Assembly: GCF_903915725.1 (NCBI RefSeq) | Contig: NZ_CAIWTY010000090.1 | Coordinates: 186,001 to 250,000, forward strand | Source: an uncultured Rhodopila sp. | Lineage (GTDB): Bacteria; Pseudomonadota; Alphaproteobacteria; Acetobacterales; Acetobacteraceae | DNA length: 64,000 bases | Direction of reading: 5' to 3' | Part shown: one piece after another, positions 50,962-60,185 of the stretch | Layout: each line of letters opens with the position of its first letter | How positions within the stretch are numbered: position 1 is the first letter of the stretch | Position numbers and translations under genes: made by a program | Notes under the pieces: generated by a model | The model's input: the letters and a program-made list of their open reading frames with translations, nothing else | Told to the model about the DNA's origin: nothing | Database searches by the model: none

Positions 50962-51426
50962 TTGGCACTGGTCGTCGATGCCAGTGTCGCCCTGAAATGG
51001 GTTCTGGACGAGCCCGACAGTCATCTCGCGCATGCGCTGGCCGAAGGCGATGAGACGCTTCTCATGCCGGACTTTTGGCTGAACGAAGCCTGCAACGTCC
51101 TATGGCTCCAGGTGCGCAAGCGCATTTTCTCGCCGGACGAGGCTCGAGAGGGGCTGGCTCTGCTTCGATGTATGGTGGAGCCGACGCCCACAGACGGACT
51201 CGAATTGCACGATGTCGCCCTCGATATCGGCCTGGCCACAAACCACTCGACCTACGACACGCTGTATCTGGCCTTCGCGGTAGCCATGGGAGCACGGGCG
51301 GTCATCGTGGCAGACGCCATGTTCATGAAGGATGTGCAAAGACATCCTGATCCAACGCTGGTGGCCATGCTTCTACCCCTTGACTCTTGGGCGCACCAAT
51401 ATGGGCCGGAAGGCCCATCGGCGTAA
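50962..51426 (+). CDS. vapC: VapC/FitB-type PIN-domain ribonuclease toxin
   Basis: 154 residues from a TTG at 50962. PIN acidic residues are visible: VVDASVALKW (Asp 6), FWLNEACNVLW (Glu), and THSTYDTLYLA-like NHSTYDTLYLAFA followed by VIVADAMFM (Asp pair). Cleaves RNA, often tRNA or rRNA, when free of the antitoxin. Directly followed by an IS remnant. Confidence 0.88.
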   Translation: MALVVDASVALKWVLDEPDSHLAHALAEGDETLLMPDFWLNEACNVLWLQVRKRIFSPDEAREGLALLRCMVEPTPTDGLELHDVALDIGLATNHSTYDTLYLAFAVAMGARAVIVADAMFMKDVQRHPDPTLVAMLLPLDSWAHQYGPEGPSA

Positions 51427-51448
51427 AAGTGCACCGTAAGAGACGAGA

Positions 51449-51826
51449 ATGCGGACGAAATTCCTACGTCTCGACTTCCATCTGACCGGCGGCGAGGCTC
51501 ACGATCTGGTCGGCGCCGACCACCTTTTGCCCGATATGCAAGCTGACACGTTGATCGCCGACAAAGCATTCGATGCTGACAAGCGGGTGATCGAGCCGAT
51601 AGCCGCTGCCGGCAAGGCATCCGTGATCCCGCCAAAGGCCAACCGTCGCTCACCTCGCTCGTTTGATCGCGAACTCTGCAAGGCGCGCCACCTGATCGAG
51701 AACTTCTTCGCCAGGTTCAAGCGGTTTCGTGCCATCGCCACCCGATACGACAAGACCCCACGCAACTTCCTCGCCGCCGTCCACCTAGCAGCCATCGTCG
51801 TCTGGATTAATTGACGACAGGCCCTA
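51449..51826 (+). mobile_element. IS5-family transposase remnant (3' part)
   Basis: 121 codons matching the C-terminal third of an IS5-family (IS427-like) transposase: DLVGADHLLPDMQADTLIAD, then ADKAFDAD, PPKANRRSPRSFDRELCKAR, HLIENFFARFKRFRAIATRY and FLAAVHLAAIV. The final glutamate of the DDE triad is in HLIENFF. The right terminal repeat TTGACGACAGGCCC follows the stop. The 5' two thirds and the left end are missing, so it cannot move by itself. Confidence 0.78.
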
Positions 51827-51904
51827 CATGGCGCTTGCCGAGGGGCTGCAAAACGCGTTGTGGGCGCTCGGCGGTGCGCCGCTCGAACACCGCGGGCGCG
51901 GTGC

Positions 51905-52606
51905 TCAGGCCTTCGCCGGATTGGCGGGGACACCGGCCGGCCCGGCAGGCCTGGCGGCCTCGGACCTGAGAGCCGTCGCCTGCTGAACCGCTTCGGCTTG
52001 CTGCGCCGGGGACAGGTGGGGCAGCAACTGGTCTCGCTCCTGCCGGGCCGCCGCGTTGCCGTCGAGGGCGGCTACTTCAAGCCATGAATAGGCCGCGACC
52101 GGATCAGCCGGGCCGCCGATGCCCTGGTTCAGCATGCGCCCAAGATCGAGCGCCGCACGCGAATCCCCGCGTTTGGCTGCGATGGTCAGGTAGCCACGCG
52201 CCTTGGCGAAATCAGGCGGAACCGCATTGCCGTTGAGGTACAGTTCGCCCAGGCTGGCGGCGGCCCGCGTGACACCACCCGCCAGTGCCTTCTGATATTG
52301 CGCGATGGCGGCTGTGACATCCTCGTGCGTGCCCAAACCGCGTTCCAGCGCATGGCCATACCAGAAAGCGGCCGTCGGATCGCCCTTGTCCGCCAAGGTG
52401 CGAAACGCAGCCGCCGCCGGCGCCAGACGATTCGAGTCGAATTCAGCAATCGCGCTTTGCAGTCTTGCGGGCTGGACTGCGGGACGATCAGACAATCGAA
52501 TATCCACAAGGCAAAGGGCGGCTAAAGTGACCATACCCATCGCGAGATACGATATCGCCGGCCATTCGGCGATTTTCGGTTTCCGCTCTTGAAAAATATT
52601 TGCCAT
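51905..52606 (-). CDS. membrane-anchored Sel1-repeat protein
   Basis: 233 residues. One N-terminal membrane segment (ISYLAMGMVTLAALCLVDI) is followed by about four Sel1/TPR-type repeats (PTAAFWYGHALERGLGTH; TRAAASLGELYLNGNAVPPD; SRAALDLGRMLNQGIGGPAD) and a Pro/Ala-rich tail. Probably a periplasm-facing scaffold for protein-protein contacts. No operon partner is evident. Confidence 0.8.
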   Translation of the reverse strand: MANIFQERKPKIAEWPAISYLAMGMVTLAALCLVDIRLSDRPAVQPARLQSAIAEFDSNRLAPAAAAFRTLADKGDPTAAFWYGHALERGLGTHEDVTAAIAQYQKALAGGVTRAAASLGELYLNGNAVPPDFAKARGYLTIAAKRGDSRAALDLGRMLNQGIGGPADPVAAYSWLEVAALDGNAAARQERDQLLPHLSPAQQAEAVQQATALRSEAARPAGPAGVPANPAKA

Positions 52607-52715
52607 TCGACTGACCTCCGTACTAACATGTGGTGTGGCCTGGTTGTGCGTGCATTGCGCCTGACTGAACGATTCGCCACCCTATCAGGTCCAGGTCGTC
52701 TCTTGCAGCCGCCCG

Positions 52716-53396
52716 CTACGCTTGCGCCTGCGCGCGCAATGCGCTGAGCAGCGCCTCCAGATTGTCATCATGACTTGTAAGAAAGGAGTCGTAATCGCTC
52801 CGCACCGTGAGCCGCATGCTGACTCCTTCGGCGAGCAGGTCGATGATTTTGAAACCGCCGCCATCCTGCTGCAGCACCCAGGTTACCCGGGCCGGCGGTT
52901 TGCCGGTTCGGTCCACGGTGCTTGGCACGTCGATATCCTCGCCGTTCTGCTCAGGGTGCCCAACGGCGACATGCACGTCCTCCCGGGCGTAGTCGCCCAG
53001 GCGGACGACGACCTCCCTCACCAGCACGGAATGAAAAAGCTGCATATAGGCACGCTGCTGGCTCGGCGAAGCCTCGCGCCGGAACCGGCCGAGACAGAAG
53101 CGAGCAATCGTATCGACGGCAACCGTACGGTCGATCAAAGACTGCAACTGCTGCTGCTTCTCCGCCCCGGACGCAGCGCTTCCGAAGATCGTGCCCAGTT
53201 CGCCGCCAACCTGTCGCATGAAAGCGGCGGCGGCGGCCAGGTTGGTTTGTGCCCGGGCGCCCGCGCCTAAAATCGGTGCGCTGAGTGCCAGGGCCAGCAA
53301 GGCGACAAGGGCCCGGCGCCTGGTCATTTCGCGATCCGCTGTGAAGGCGGTCGATGCGCTCTGCCGCGGCGTTCGATCAGACACGATCGGAGGCAT
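52716..53396 (-). CDS. mlaC: MlaC/Ttg2D-family phospholipid-binding protein
   Basis: 226 residues from the ATG at 53396, which has GAGGAGA upstream. An internal ATG at 53327 gives the tighter signal peptide MTRRRALVALLALALSAPIL; the RRR with a long n-region could suit Tat export. The mature part has the MlaC pattern: DRTVAVDTIARFCLGRFRRE, FHSVLVREVVVRLGDY, VTWVLQQDGGGFKIIDLLAE and SMRLTVRSDYDSFL. Shuttles phospholipid between membranes in the Mla pathway. No mlaEFDB genes are nearby. Confidence 0.85.
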   Translation of the reverse strand: MPPIVSDRTPRQSASTAFTADREMTRRRALVALLALALSAPILGAGARAQTNLAAAAAFMRQVGGELGTIFGSAASGAEKQQQLQSLIDRTVAVDTIARFCLGRFRREASPSQQRAYMQLFHSVLVREVVVRLGDYAREDVHVAVGHPEQNGEDIDVPSTVDRTGKPPARVTWVLQQDGGGFKIIDLLAEGVSMRLTVRSDYDSFLTSHDDNLEALLSALRAQAQA

Positions 53397-53441
53397 ATGC
53401 TGCGTCTCCTCGAAATGAATTTGTCGCCCGCCATTGCCGAT

Positions 53442-55085
53442 TTACAAATCGCCCAGCGCCGCCAACGCCTTGATGCGATCGCCGGTCCGGCAGGCGATCG
53501 CCTGAATGGTCAACGAGGGATTGACACCCCCGACGGTCGGAAAAACCGACCCGTCGCAAATCCACAGATTGCGGATGTCCCAACTGCGGCAGTCGGCATC
53601 GACGACGCTGGTCCGAGGGTCGCCGCCCATGCGCGCGGTGCCGTTGAGATGACATGTGTCGTCATCCTGTGTCCAGATCTCCCGCGCATCGATCGCCTCC
53701 AGCGCGCGGGCCATGAACCGCAACGAGTGGTCTATCAGGGCCCGGTCGTTCTCGCTCCACGAATATGTAATCCGGGCTATCGGCAAGCCATACTGATCCT
53801 TCGCGTCCGCAAGCGTGACCCGATTGCTTTCCTGCGGCAGCATCTCGCCCACGATCTTCAAACCCACGACGTGGTTGTATCGTTCCATCTCCGCCATCAG
53901 GCTGTCGCCCCACAACCCGCGGGCGCTCATCTGCGTGTTCGCCCAGAGCTGCGGCAACGGGCCCTGGCTCATGTAGCTGTAGCCGCCGAAAAAATCCTTG
54001 TTGTCGTCGTAGTTCCAGTGTTCGGTAATTGCCAGCGACGGCGGCCCTTTGTAGGACCGGATTTCATCCTTGGAGATACCCCACACCGCCTGGTTCGACT
54101 GCGCCATCAGGTTCTTGCCGACAAGCCCGGAACTATTGGCCAGGCCATCGGGAAACCGTGATGTCGCGGAGTTCAACAGCAATCGCGGCGTCTCGATGGC
54201 ATAGCCGGCCACCACCACGTTGCGGGCTTTCTGGAAGCGCCAGCCGCCTTCGCGATGATAGTGAACACCGGTCGCCCGCCCGGCGTCGTTCACCTCCACC
54301 CGGCCAACCATGGCGAGGTCGCGGATCTCCGCCCCGGCCGCGATGGCGCGCGGAATCCACGTCACCAGTGCGCTTTGCTTGGCATTCGTGGAACAACCGG
54401 TCGTGCAGAAGCCACGGTACACGCAGGGATGCGCGCGCCCGCGCGGAGCCGAAAGCGTGGCCAGCGGCGTCTCGGTCCAGCCGATCCCCATGGCCTCGCA
54501 GCCGCGCGCCAGGGCCAGGGCCGCGGCGTTCATCTCATGCGCTCGATAAGGGTAGCGTGGCCGAGGCGGACCCCACGGATACGTCACCGGGCCGGCGATC
54601 TTCAGCGCCTGTTCGACCTTGGCATAATAGCGCCACATCTCGCGCCAATCGAGCGGCCAGTCCGCGCCATACCCGAGCAAGGTGCGCGACCTGAACCATT
54701 CCGGGCGAAACCGGAGCGACACCATAGCGAAATGAACTGTGCTGCCGCCCACCGCCTTGCCGCTGTTGTTGCTGCCCATCTGCAACGGGTTTTCGCCGTC
54801 GACGATCCGGTCGTCGGTCCAGTACAGCTTGGTCTGCTCGGACTCGTCGGACGCGAAATCCTCAAGCGGCCGGAAGTAAGGTCCCGCGTCCATCGCCACG
54901 ACGGAGAAACCGGCCTCGGCCAGCTTGCAGGCCAGGGTGCCGCCGCCGGCGCCGGTGCCGACGATGACGAAATCCACGGCCTCGTCTTCGCGATACGCGT
55001 GCATCGGGATCCAGCCACCCGGGGCGAAGACATCGGGCGCCCGTCCGGCCTTGGCGCGCGGCGACAGCAGCGGATCATCCGACAT
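53442..55085 (-). CDS. GMC-family oxidoreductase (gluconate dehydrogenase large-subunit type)
   Basis: 547 residues. The FAD-binding start is VDFVIVGTGAGGGTLACKLA, the second GMC block GKAVGGSTVHFAMVSLR, the active-site region TCHLNGTARMGGDP, and the C-terminal FAD contact GGVNPSLTIQAIACRTGDR. Oxidises a sugar or sugar acid, in a complex with the gluconate-2-dehydrogenase subunit 3-like protein coded just upstream, with which it overlaps by 11 bases. No cytochrome c subunit gene is present, so the electron acceptor is unclear. Confidence 0.9.
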   Translation of the reverse strand: MSDDPLLSPRAKAGRAPDVFAPGGWIPMHAYREDEAVDFVIVGTGAGGGTLACKLAEAGFSVVAMDAGPYFRPLEDFASDESEQTKLYWTDDRIVDGENPLQMGSNNSGKAVGGSTVHFAMVSLRFRPEWFRSRTLLGYGADWPLDWREMWRYYAKVEQALKIAGPVTYPWGPPRPRYPYRAHEMNAAALALARGCEAMGIGWTETPLATLSAPRGRAHPCVYRGFCTTGCSTNAKQSALVTWIPRAIAAGAEIRDLAMVGRVEVNDAGRATGVHYHREGGWRFQKARNVVVAGYAIETPRLLLNSATSRFPDGLANSSGLVGKNLMAQSNQAVWGISKDEIRSYKGPPSLAITEHWNYDDNKDFFGGYSYMSQGPLPQLWANTQMSARGLWGDSLMAEMERYNHVVGLKIVGEMLPQESNRVTLADAKDQYGLPIARITYSWSENDRALIDHSLRFMARALEAIDAREIWTQDDDTCHLNGTARMGGDPRTSVVDADCRSWDIRNLWICDGSVFPTVGGVNPSLTIQAIACRTGDRIKALAALGDL

Positions 55086-55716
55086 GGCGGTTCTTCCGGC
55101 GTGCCGCCTCGACGTCGCCGTCCTTGACCTCCGCGGCCTCCCACGGGTCGCGCTCGTTGGCATCCATCCGGACATAGCCGCGCGGGCTGGCCGGCCCGCC
55201 CCAGCCGATTTCGTTCCAGGCTGTGGGGTGGGCGTAGTAGGCGTGGACGATGTCGTGCGCCAGGCGTTGCTTGAAGAACGTGGCGGAGGACATGCCGCCC
55301 CATGCCGCGTCCTTAAGCTTGCCCTCCTGCATCTGCGTCAGGAGCGCGTCCTGATCGGCTGTTCGAAGCTGATCGAACGGTGCCTCGTGCGCCGCCTGCG
55401 CCTCCGCATTCAATGCACGCAGCCCCTGGCGCCACGCCTCCTGTAGCGGCGGCATCCCGGCGTGGCGGTACCCATCGCCCTGGTCGCGATCGAGTTGATG
55501 ATCGATCAGGGCGGCGACCGGAACCGGCGGGCGATGTCCCGGCTGCGGCACGATGCGGGCGGCGATCACGGTCACCAGGGCGAATTCCTCAGCGGTTAAG
55601 TACCTTGGCTCGTTGGTCAGTGCCAGCCGGCGGTTGATGACCTCGCGCGTCTTCTGGTTCCAGGACGGCGTCCAGCGTTTGCTGAGTACGTCGTAGCCCG
55701 GGAAGCGGTCAGGCAT
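55075..55716 (-). CDS. gluconate 2-dehydrogenase subunit 3-family protein
   Basis: 213 residues with the family pattern YLTAEEFALVTVIAARIVPQ, DHQLDRDQGDGYRH, QEAWRQGLRALNAEAQ, and FFKQRLAHDIVHAYYAHPTA with WNEIGWGGPASPRGYVR. This small subunit supports and helps export the GMC dehydrogenase coded next. No clear Tat motif is visible at the N-terminus. It overlaps the membrane-protein gene upstream by a few bases. Confidence 0.88.
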   Translation of the reverse strand: MPDRFPGYDVLSKRWTPSWNQKTREVINRRLALTNEPRYLTAEEFALVTVIAARIVPQPGHRPPVPVAALIDHQLDRDQGDGYRHAGMPPLQEAWRQGLRALNAEAQAAHEAPFDQLRTADQDALLTQMQEGKLKDAAWGGMSSATFFKQRLAHDIVHAYYAHPTAWNEIGWGGPASPRGYVRMDANERDPWEAAEVKDGDVEAARRKNRHVG

Positions 55717-56629
55717 CGGTGTGGTCCTCCAACAGGCCTAGCGCCGCGAGGCCGGCCAGCGCCAGGCCGGTGAAGCTGGGCGGTGCGGGCAACGGCGGGC
55801 CATTGAGGACGGTCTGGCGCCAGTTGCGCCAGCCACCCATGTTCCGCGACACCCCGTAGGCGTGGAAGCCGGCGCCGGCGAAGCCGAGCAGTGCCGTCAA
55901 CCGCAGCCACCAGCGGGTCAGCCAGCGAGTTCGTCCCGAAAACCCCGCCGCGGCCGCGCCCAACAGGCCCGCCGCGACAGGCGGAATGGTCACCGGGGCA
56001 TACATGAACGGATTGTGGTAGGCGCCGCGAAAATGCAGCAGGCCGGCTTCCCCCGCGGTGCCGAGCAGGCCGGCGCCGGTTAACGCCGCAAGGGTGCGGC
56101 CGGCGGGAAGACCAAAGACTGTCGGTGATGCGCCGCGATCATCGCGCAGCCGCTCCGAGTAGACGCCGAGCAGGCCCGACAGCAGGATCGCCATCGGCGC
56201 GCCGAGCGGGGCGCCATAGAACAGATTCTGCCAACTGAGGCGTCCCGGCCGCTTGAGAACGTTATAGACGTGAAATCCGGTGCCGACCACGCCGGTCAGC
56301 GCGGCGGCCGCATAGACGGCGTCACGTATCCGGTGCGCGTCGGGGCGGCTGTCCGCCGTTCCATGCGCGCTGACCGCGAGGCTCAGGGCGGACATCACCA
56401 GCGGCGTGAACATGGCCTTGTTCTCGAAGGATCCGCGATAGTGCTCGATGCCGCTGTCGGCCAGCACGGACATGGAGAGAATCCCGGACGCACCATTGAG
56501 GCGGCGCGCCGCCCGCACAGTCGGTTCGCGCCGGGGGAAATGCTGAGACAATCCTTTCTCAAGCACATCAAGCTGCGCGGCAATCGCCACGAGCTGGTTC
56601 TGCATCGTCTTATCTATGGCAGTGCGCAT
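55709..56629 (-). CDS. integral membrane protein with two homologous halves
   Basis: 306 residues: a soluble N-terminus of ~60, then eight or so membrane segments. The two halves repeat: HYRGSFENKAMFTPLVMSA against HFRGAYHNPFMYAPVTIPP, and GTGFHVYNVLKRPG against GAGFHAYGVSRNMG. The paired histidines in each half could bind heme or quinone. It lies first in the GMC dehydrogenase operon and overlaps the subunit 3 gene by 8 bases. A membrane electron acceptor for the dehydrogenase is a reasonable idea but unproven. Confidence 0.7.
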   Translation of the reverse strand: MRTAIDKTMQNQLVAIAAQLDVLEKGLSQHFPRREPTVRAARRLNGASGILSMSVLADSGIEHYRGSFENKAMFTPLVMSALSLAVSAHGTADSRPDAHRIRDAVYAAAALTGVVGTGFHVYNVLKRPGRLSWQNLFYGAPLGAPMAILLSGLLGVYSERLRDDRGASPTVFGLPAGRTLAALTGAGLLGTAGEAGLLHFRGAYHNPFMYAPVTIPPVAAGLLGAAAAGFSGRTRWLTRWWLRLTALLGFAGAGFHAYGVSRNMGGWRNWRQTVLNGPPLPAPPSFTGLALAGLAALGLLEDHTDA

Positions 56630-56632
56630 TGA

Positions 56633-57724
56633 CTATGCCTTGAACCGTGCGGCGTCGGACCGCTTGAAGTCGAGACCCAGACCCGGCCGGGACAGGTCGG
56701 GCCGGATCAGCCCGTCGTCTGGAGCGGGCGCGCCGTCGAACAGCATGTGCTCGATACGGACGTGGTCGTGGAACCATTCCAGATGGCGGAACCGGGGTGC
56801 GGCACAGGCCATGTGCAGGTGCAGGGCCGGCGCGCAATGGCCCGACAGGTCGATGTGATGAGCCTCGCAAAGCGCCGCCGCCAGAAGGAATCCCGTCACG
56901 CCGCCGCACCGCGTCGCATCCGCCTGCTGCACATCCACCGCGCCGGCATCCAGCATGCGGCGGAAATAGTCGATGTCGTAACCATACTCGCCGGCAGCCA
57001 GTTCCATGCGCAACGGCTGACGTTCGCGAACGTAGCGCATGCCGGAGAGGTCGTCGGATGAGACCGGTTCCTCGAACCAGCGCACGTCATGTTCCTGCAT
57101 GAATATTTCAGCCAGCATCAGCGCCTGCCGCGCCGAATAGGCGCCGTTGGCATCGACGAACAGCGTGCGGTCGCCGATTGCCCGTTTCGCCACGGCAACG
57201 CGGTGCGGATCGCGGTCGGGTTGCGTTCCAACCTTCATCTTCACCCAGCGGCAGCCGTCGTTCTCCACCCAGCCGGCGAGCTGGCTGCGAAGCTGGTCAT
57301 CGCTGTACGTGGTGAAGCCGCCGCTGCCATAGATCGGGACCGCATCGCGGGCGCGGCCGAGCAGCTGCGCCAGCGGCAGGTTCAGCAGTTTGCACTTCAG
57401 GTCCCACAGCGCCACGTCCAGCGCGGAGATGGCTGTCGCTGCCAGTCCGTCGCGCCCCATGTTGCGGACCGCCCGGGTCATCGCTCGCCATGCCGCCGGT
57501 GGATCCATGACGTCACGCCCGTGCACGCATTCCGCCAGCTTGCCGCGGATCAGTTCGGCCACGGACCGGTCGCTGTAGGTGTAGCCGAGCCCGATGTGTC
57601 CGCCGCCTTGAACCTCGACCACGATGATTGTCGTCGAGGTCCAGGCAAAAGTTCCATCCGCCTCCGGACTGTCGGTTGGAACGGTATAGGCATCAGCCGA
57701 TACCGTTTCCACGGGGACGTGCAC
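56633..57724 (-). CDS. enolase-superfamily (mandelate racemase/MLE) enzyme
   Basis: 363 residues from a GTG at 57724, which has GGAAGGA at the right distance; a TTG at 57757 would overlap the gene before it. The pattern is that of mandelate racemase-like sugar-acid dehydratases or muconate cycloisomerases: WVKMKVGTQPDRD (catalytic Lys), LFVDANGAYS (metal Asp), WFEEPVSSDD (Glu), LAAGEYGYD (Glu), then a His in DLSGHCAPALH. It follows the PoxB-like gene by 4 bases in the same direction, so co-transcribed. Substrate unknown. Confidence 0.85.
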   Translation of the reverse strand: MHVPVETVSADAYTVPTDSPEADGTFAWTSTTIIVVEVQGGGHIGLGYTYSDRSVAELIRGKLAECVHGRDVMDPPAAWRAMTRAVRNMGRDGLAATAISALDVALWDLKCKLLNLPLAQLLGRARDAVPIYGSGGFTTYSDDQLRSQLAGWVENDGCRWVKMKVGTQPDRDPHRVAVAKRAIGDRTLFVDANGAYSARQALMLAEIFMQEHDVRWFEEPVSSDDLSGMRYVRERQPLRMELAAGEYGYDIDYFRRMLDAGAVDVQQADATRCGGVTGFLLAAALCEAHHIDLSGHCAPALHLHMACAAPRFRHLEWFHDHVRIEHMLFDGAPAPDDGLIRPDLSRPGLGLDFKRSDAARFKA

Positions 57725-57728
57725 GGTT

Positions 57729-59513
57729 TCAATCCTTCCCGGGCAGGACGCGGGCAAGAACTTCCTTGGCGCTGTTCTTCAGCACACCGCCCAGTTCCGG
57801 TTCGCTGAACGTCATGGTCATGAAATTCCTGGCGTCTTTCAGCGTGATGTGCGGCGGCAGCGGCGGAACGTTGGGGTCAGTGTAAATATTCAGGATCACC
57901 GGCCGATCGGCGTGGAGAGCTTCGTCCCAGGCCGCACCGAGCCGTTCCGGGTCGCGCACGACAATGCCTTTCAGTCCGAGCAACTCCGCATACCTGTCGT
58001 AGGCAAAATCGGGAATGCTCTGCGTTGATTCGGTTTTGCCGGCGCCAAGCTGCACGCGTTCCTCCCAGGTGACCTGGTTGAGATCGCGGTTATTGAGCAC
58101 CATCACGATCAGGCGGGGATTACTCCATTCCTGCCAATACTTGGAGATGGTGATCATGACATTCAGCCCGTTCATCTGCATCGCGCCGTCACCGATGAAG
58201 GCGATGACCGTGCGCTCCGGAAATGCCATCTTCGCCGCGAGAGCATACGGCGTCGCCGCGCCGAGCGAGGCGAGGCTGCCCGACAGCGACCCCTTCATCC
58301 CGCGCCGGATCCTGATATCCCTGGCATACCAATTCGCAACCGATCCGCTGTCGCCCGTCATGATGCAGTTGTCGGGAAGACGCGGCGACAACTCCCAGAA
58401 CACGCGCTGAGGGTTGATTGGTTCGGCCGACTGCATGGCGCGATCTTCCAGCGTCTTCCACCACTCGGACACGTCTTTCTCGATGCCCTGCCGCCAGCCG
58501 TCTTCCGGCTTTTGGTGCAGCAGAGGAAGCAGAGCGCGCAGCGTCGTCGCGCTGTCGCCGATCAGGTTTACCTCCATCGGGTAGCGCAGGCTGATCATGG
58601 TGCCGTCGATGTCGATCTGCACGCCGCGGGCGCTGCCGGGCTTGGGCAGGAACTCGCTGTACGGAAAGGCCGAGCCGATCATCAGGAAGGTGTCGCAACC
58701 CTGCATCATGTTCCAGCTTGGCTTGGTGCCGAGCAGGCCGAGCGATCCGGTCACGTACGGCAGGTCATCCGGCAAGGCGGCCTTGCCCAGCAAGGCTTTT
58801 GCGACGCCGGCTTGAAGTTTCTCGGCGACGGCGATGACTTCATCGGTGGCGTTCAGGGCGCCCGCGCCCACGAGAATAGCGACTTTCTTGCCCGCGTTCA
58901 GCACCGCCGCGGCCTCTTGCAGGCGGCTTTCCTCCGGCAGCAAGGCGGGTCCGGCGTATCCGACCCCGGTGTGGGTGGTGCCGTGGACCAGCGGCGGGTC
59001 TTCGTAGTCGAGACCCTGCAGATCGTTGGGGAGGATCACGCAAGTAACGGTCCGCTTCGTGCTGGCGATGCGGACGGCGCGGTCTATCAGATGGCGCACC
59101 TGACCCGGGACGCTGGCCATGGCGACAAAATCGGCCGCGACATCCTTGAACAGGGACTGGAGATCAACCTCCTGCTGGTAGTGTGCTCCCAGCGCGCTGC
59201 GCGCCTGCTGGCCGACGATCGCGACGACCGGCACGTGATCCATCTTCGCGTCATACAGGCCGTTCAGCAGATGAATGGCGCCGGGCCCGGACGTTGCGTA
59301 GCACAGCCCGACTTCGCCGGTGAATTTGGCATGCGCGGACGCCATGAAGGCGGCCATTTCCTCATGCCGCACCTGGACGTATTCCATCGTATCCCTGGCA
59401 CGCTCCAGCGCCAAGTCGAGTCCCCCTACCCCGTCGCCCGGATAGCCGTAAACCCGCTTGAGGCCCCATTCATGCAAACGATGCCATACGAACTCGGCGA
59501 CGGTTATTGCCAT
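57729..59513 (-). CDS. thiamine pyrophosphate-dependent enzyme, pyruvate oxidase/PoxB-like
   Basis: 594 residues in three domains: Pyr (VYGYPGDGVGGLDLAL, with the catalytic Glu in VRHEEMAAFMASAHAKFTG), the central FAD/nucleotide domain (LNAGKKVAILVGAGAL), and PP (GDGAMQMNGLNVMITISKYW, where GDG-NN binds Mg-TPP). Length and motifs match PoxB and related 2-oxoacid oxidases. The C-terminal membrane-binding peptide typical of E. coli PoxB is not obvious. It could be pyruvate oxidase, acetolactate synthase-like or another decarboxylase. Confidence 0.88.
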   Translation of the reverse strand: MAITVAEFVWHRLHEWGLKRVYGYPGDGVGGLDLALERARDTMEYVQVRHEEMAAFMASAHAKFTGEVGLCYATSGPGAIHLLNGLYDAKMDHVPVVAIVGQQARSALGAHYQQEVDLQSLFKDVAADFVAMASVPGQVRHLIDRAVRIASTKRTVTCVILPNDLQGLDYEDPPLVHGTTHTGVGYAGPALLPEESRLQEAAAVLNAGKKVAILVGAGALNATDEVIAVAEKLQAGVAKALLGKAALPDDLPYVTGSLGLLGTKPSWNMMQGCDTFLMIGSAFPYSEFLPKPGSARGVQIDIDGTMISLRYPMEVNLIGDSATTLRALLPLLHQKPEDGWRQGIEKDVSEWWKTLEDRAMQSAEPINPQRVFWELSPRLPDNCIMTGDSGSVANWYARDIRIRRGMKGSLSGSLASLGAATPYALAAKMAFPERTVIAFIGDGAMQMNGLNVMITISKYWQEWSNPRLIVMVLNNRDLNQVTWEERVQLGAGKTESTQSIPDFAYDRYAELLGLKGIVVRDPERLGAAWDEALHADRPVILNIYTDPNVPPLPPHITLKDARNFMTMTFSEPELGGVLKNSAKEVLARVLPGKD

Positions 59514-59741
59514 TACTGCCTCCAGACCGGACGAGACTTCTACGCGTCACAAGCTCATGCGTTGCAAGCCGTTCGGCATGTGTCCGCGAGTTCACGATGC
59601 CGGCCGCTCCATGCAAGGCGGGAAGACGCTGAAACGGCCGGGGATCGATCCGTGATCGCAGCCTACCTGTTGCTCGCGGTCGTGCTGTTTCCAGCCATCT
59701 TGCTTGACTGGTTGCTGGCGCTCTTGCCGGAGGCCGGCTCT

Positions 59742-60020
59742 TCAACAACTGTGGTGATCGTTATCCGGGGTGATCAGAAGGGTTACCGGATCGCCCTGCT
59801 TGTCCTTCGCCTCCGCGACGAAAGAGGCCGGCATGATCTTGATATTGGTGTATCCGGCCTTCTGGAGATCCTGCTGGATGTGCTGCCGGATCGAAGGCCC
59901 GTTCATTGCCGCCGCAGCGTGGCCGTTTGTTGCGTTGTTACTGGAGGGACTTGTCTGCGCCATCGCTGGCAGCGAAAGACAAACCGCGAGGCCGGTCAGG
60001 GCCGCTACTTTCTGGAACAT
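59742..60020 (-). CDS. small secreted protein
   Basis: 92 residues with a signal peptide (MFQKVAALTGLAVCLSLPAMAQ), a low-complexity Ser/Asn/Ala stretch, and a PepSY-like end (RQHIQQDLQKAGYTNIKIMP, then DKQGDPVTLLITPDND). AGGAG lies before the ATG at 60020. Probable periplasmic protein. The 228 bases between it and the next gene (59514-59741) hold nothing recognised. Confidence 0.65.
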   Translation of the reverse strand: MFQKVAALTGLAVCLSLPAMAQTSPSSNNATNGHAAAAMNGPSIRQHIQQDLQKAGYTNIKIMPASFVAEAKDKQGDPVTLLITPDNDHHSC

Positions 60021-60185
60021 TGGGTGACTCCTGTGATTAAACGACGTGCTTCTGCAGGCCGCATCGCTTAAAGTCCAAATTACCCGTGGCAGTTTTGCTT
60101 TATTGTTGGACAACGCTATGAAGTTTTGGCAACGCGGGCGAGAAGCGGTTTCAGATGACCGGAGCGCCCGCACCGGCATTGCCCC

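Noticed and set aside
57725-57757. TTG start for the enolase-superfamily gene overlapping the PoxB-like gene
   Set aside because: The GTG at 57724 has a better ribosome-binding site and avoids a 29-base overlap.
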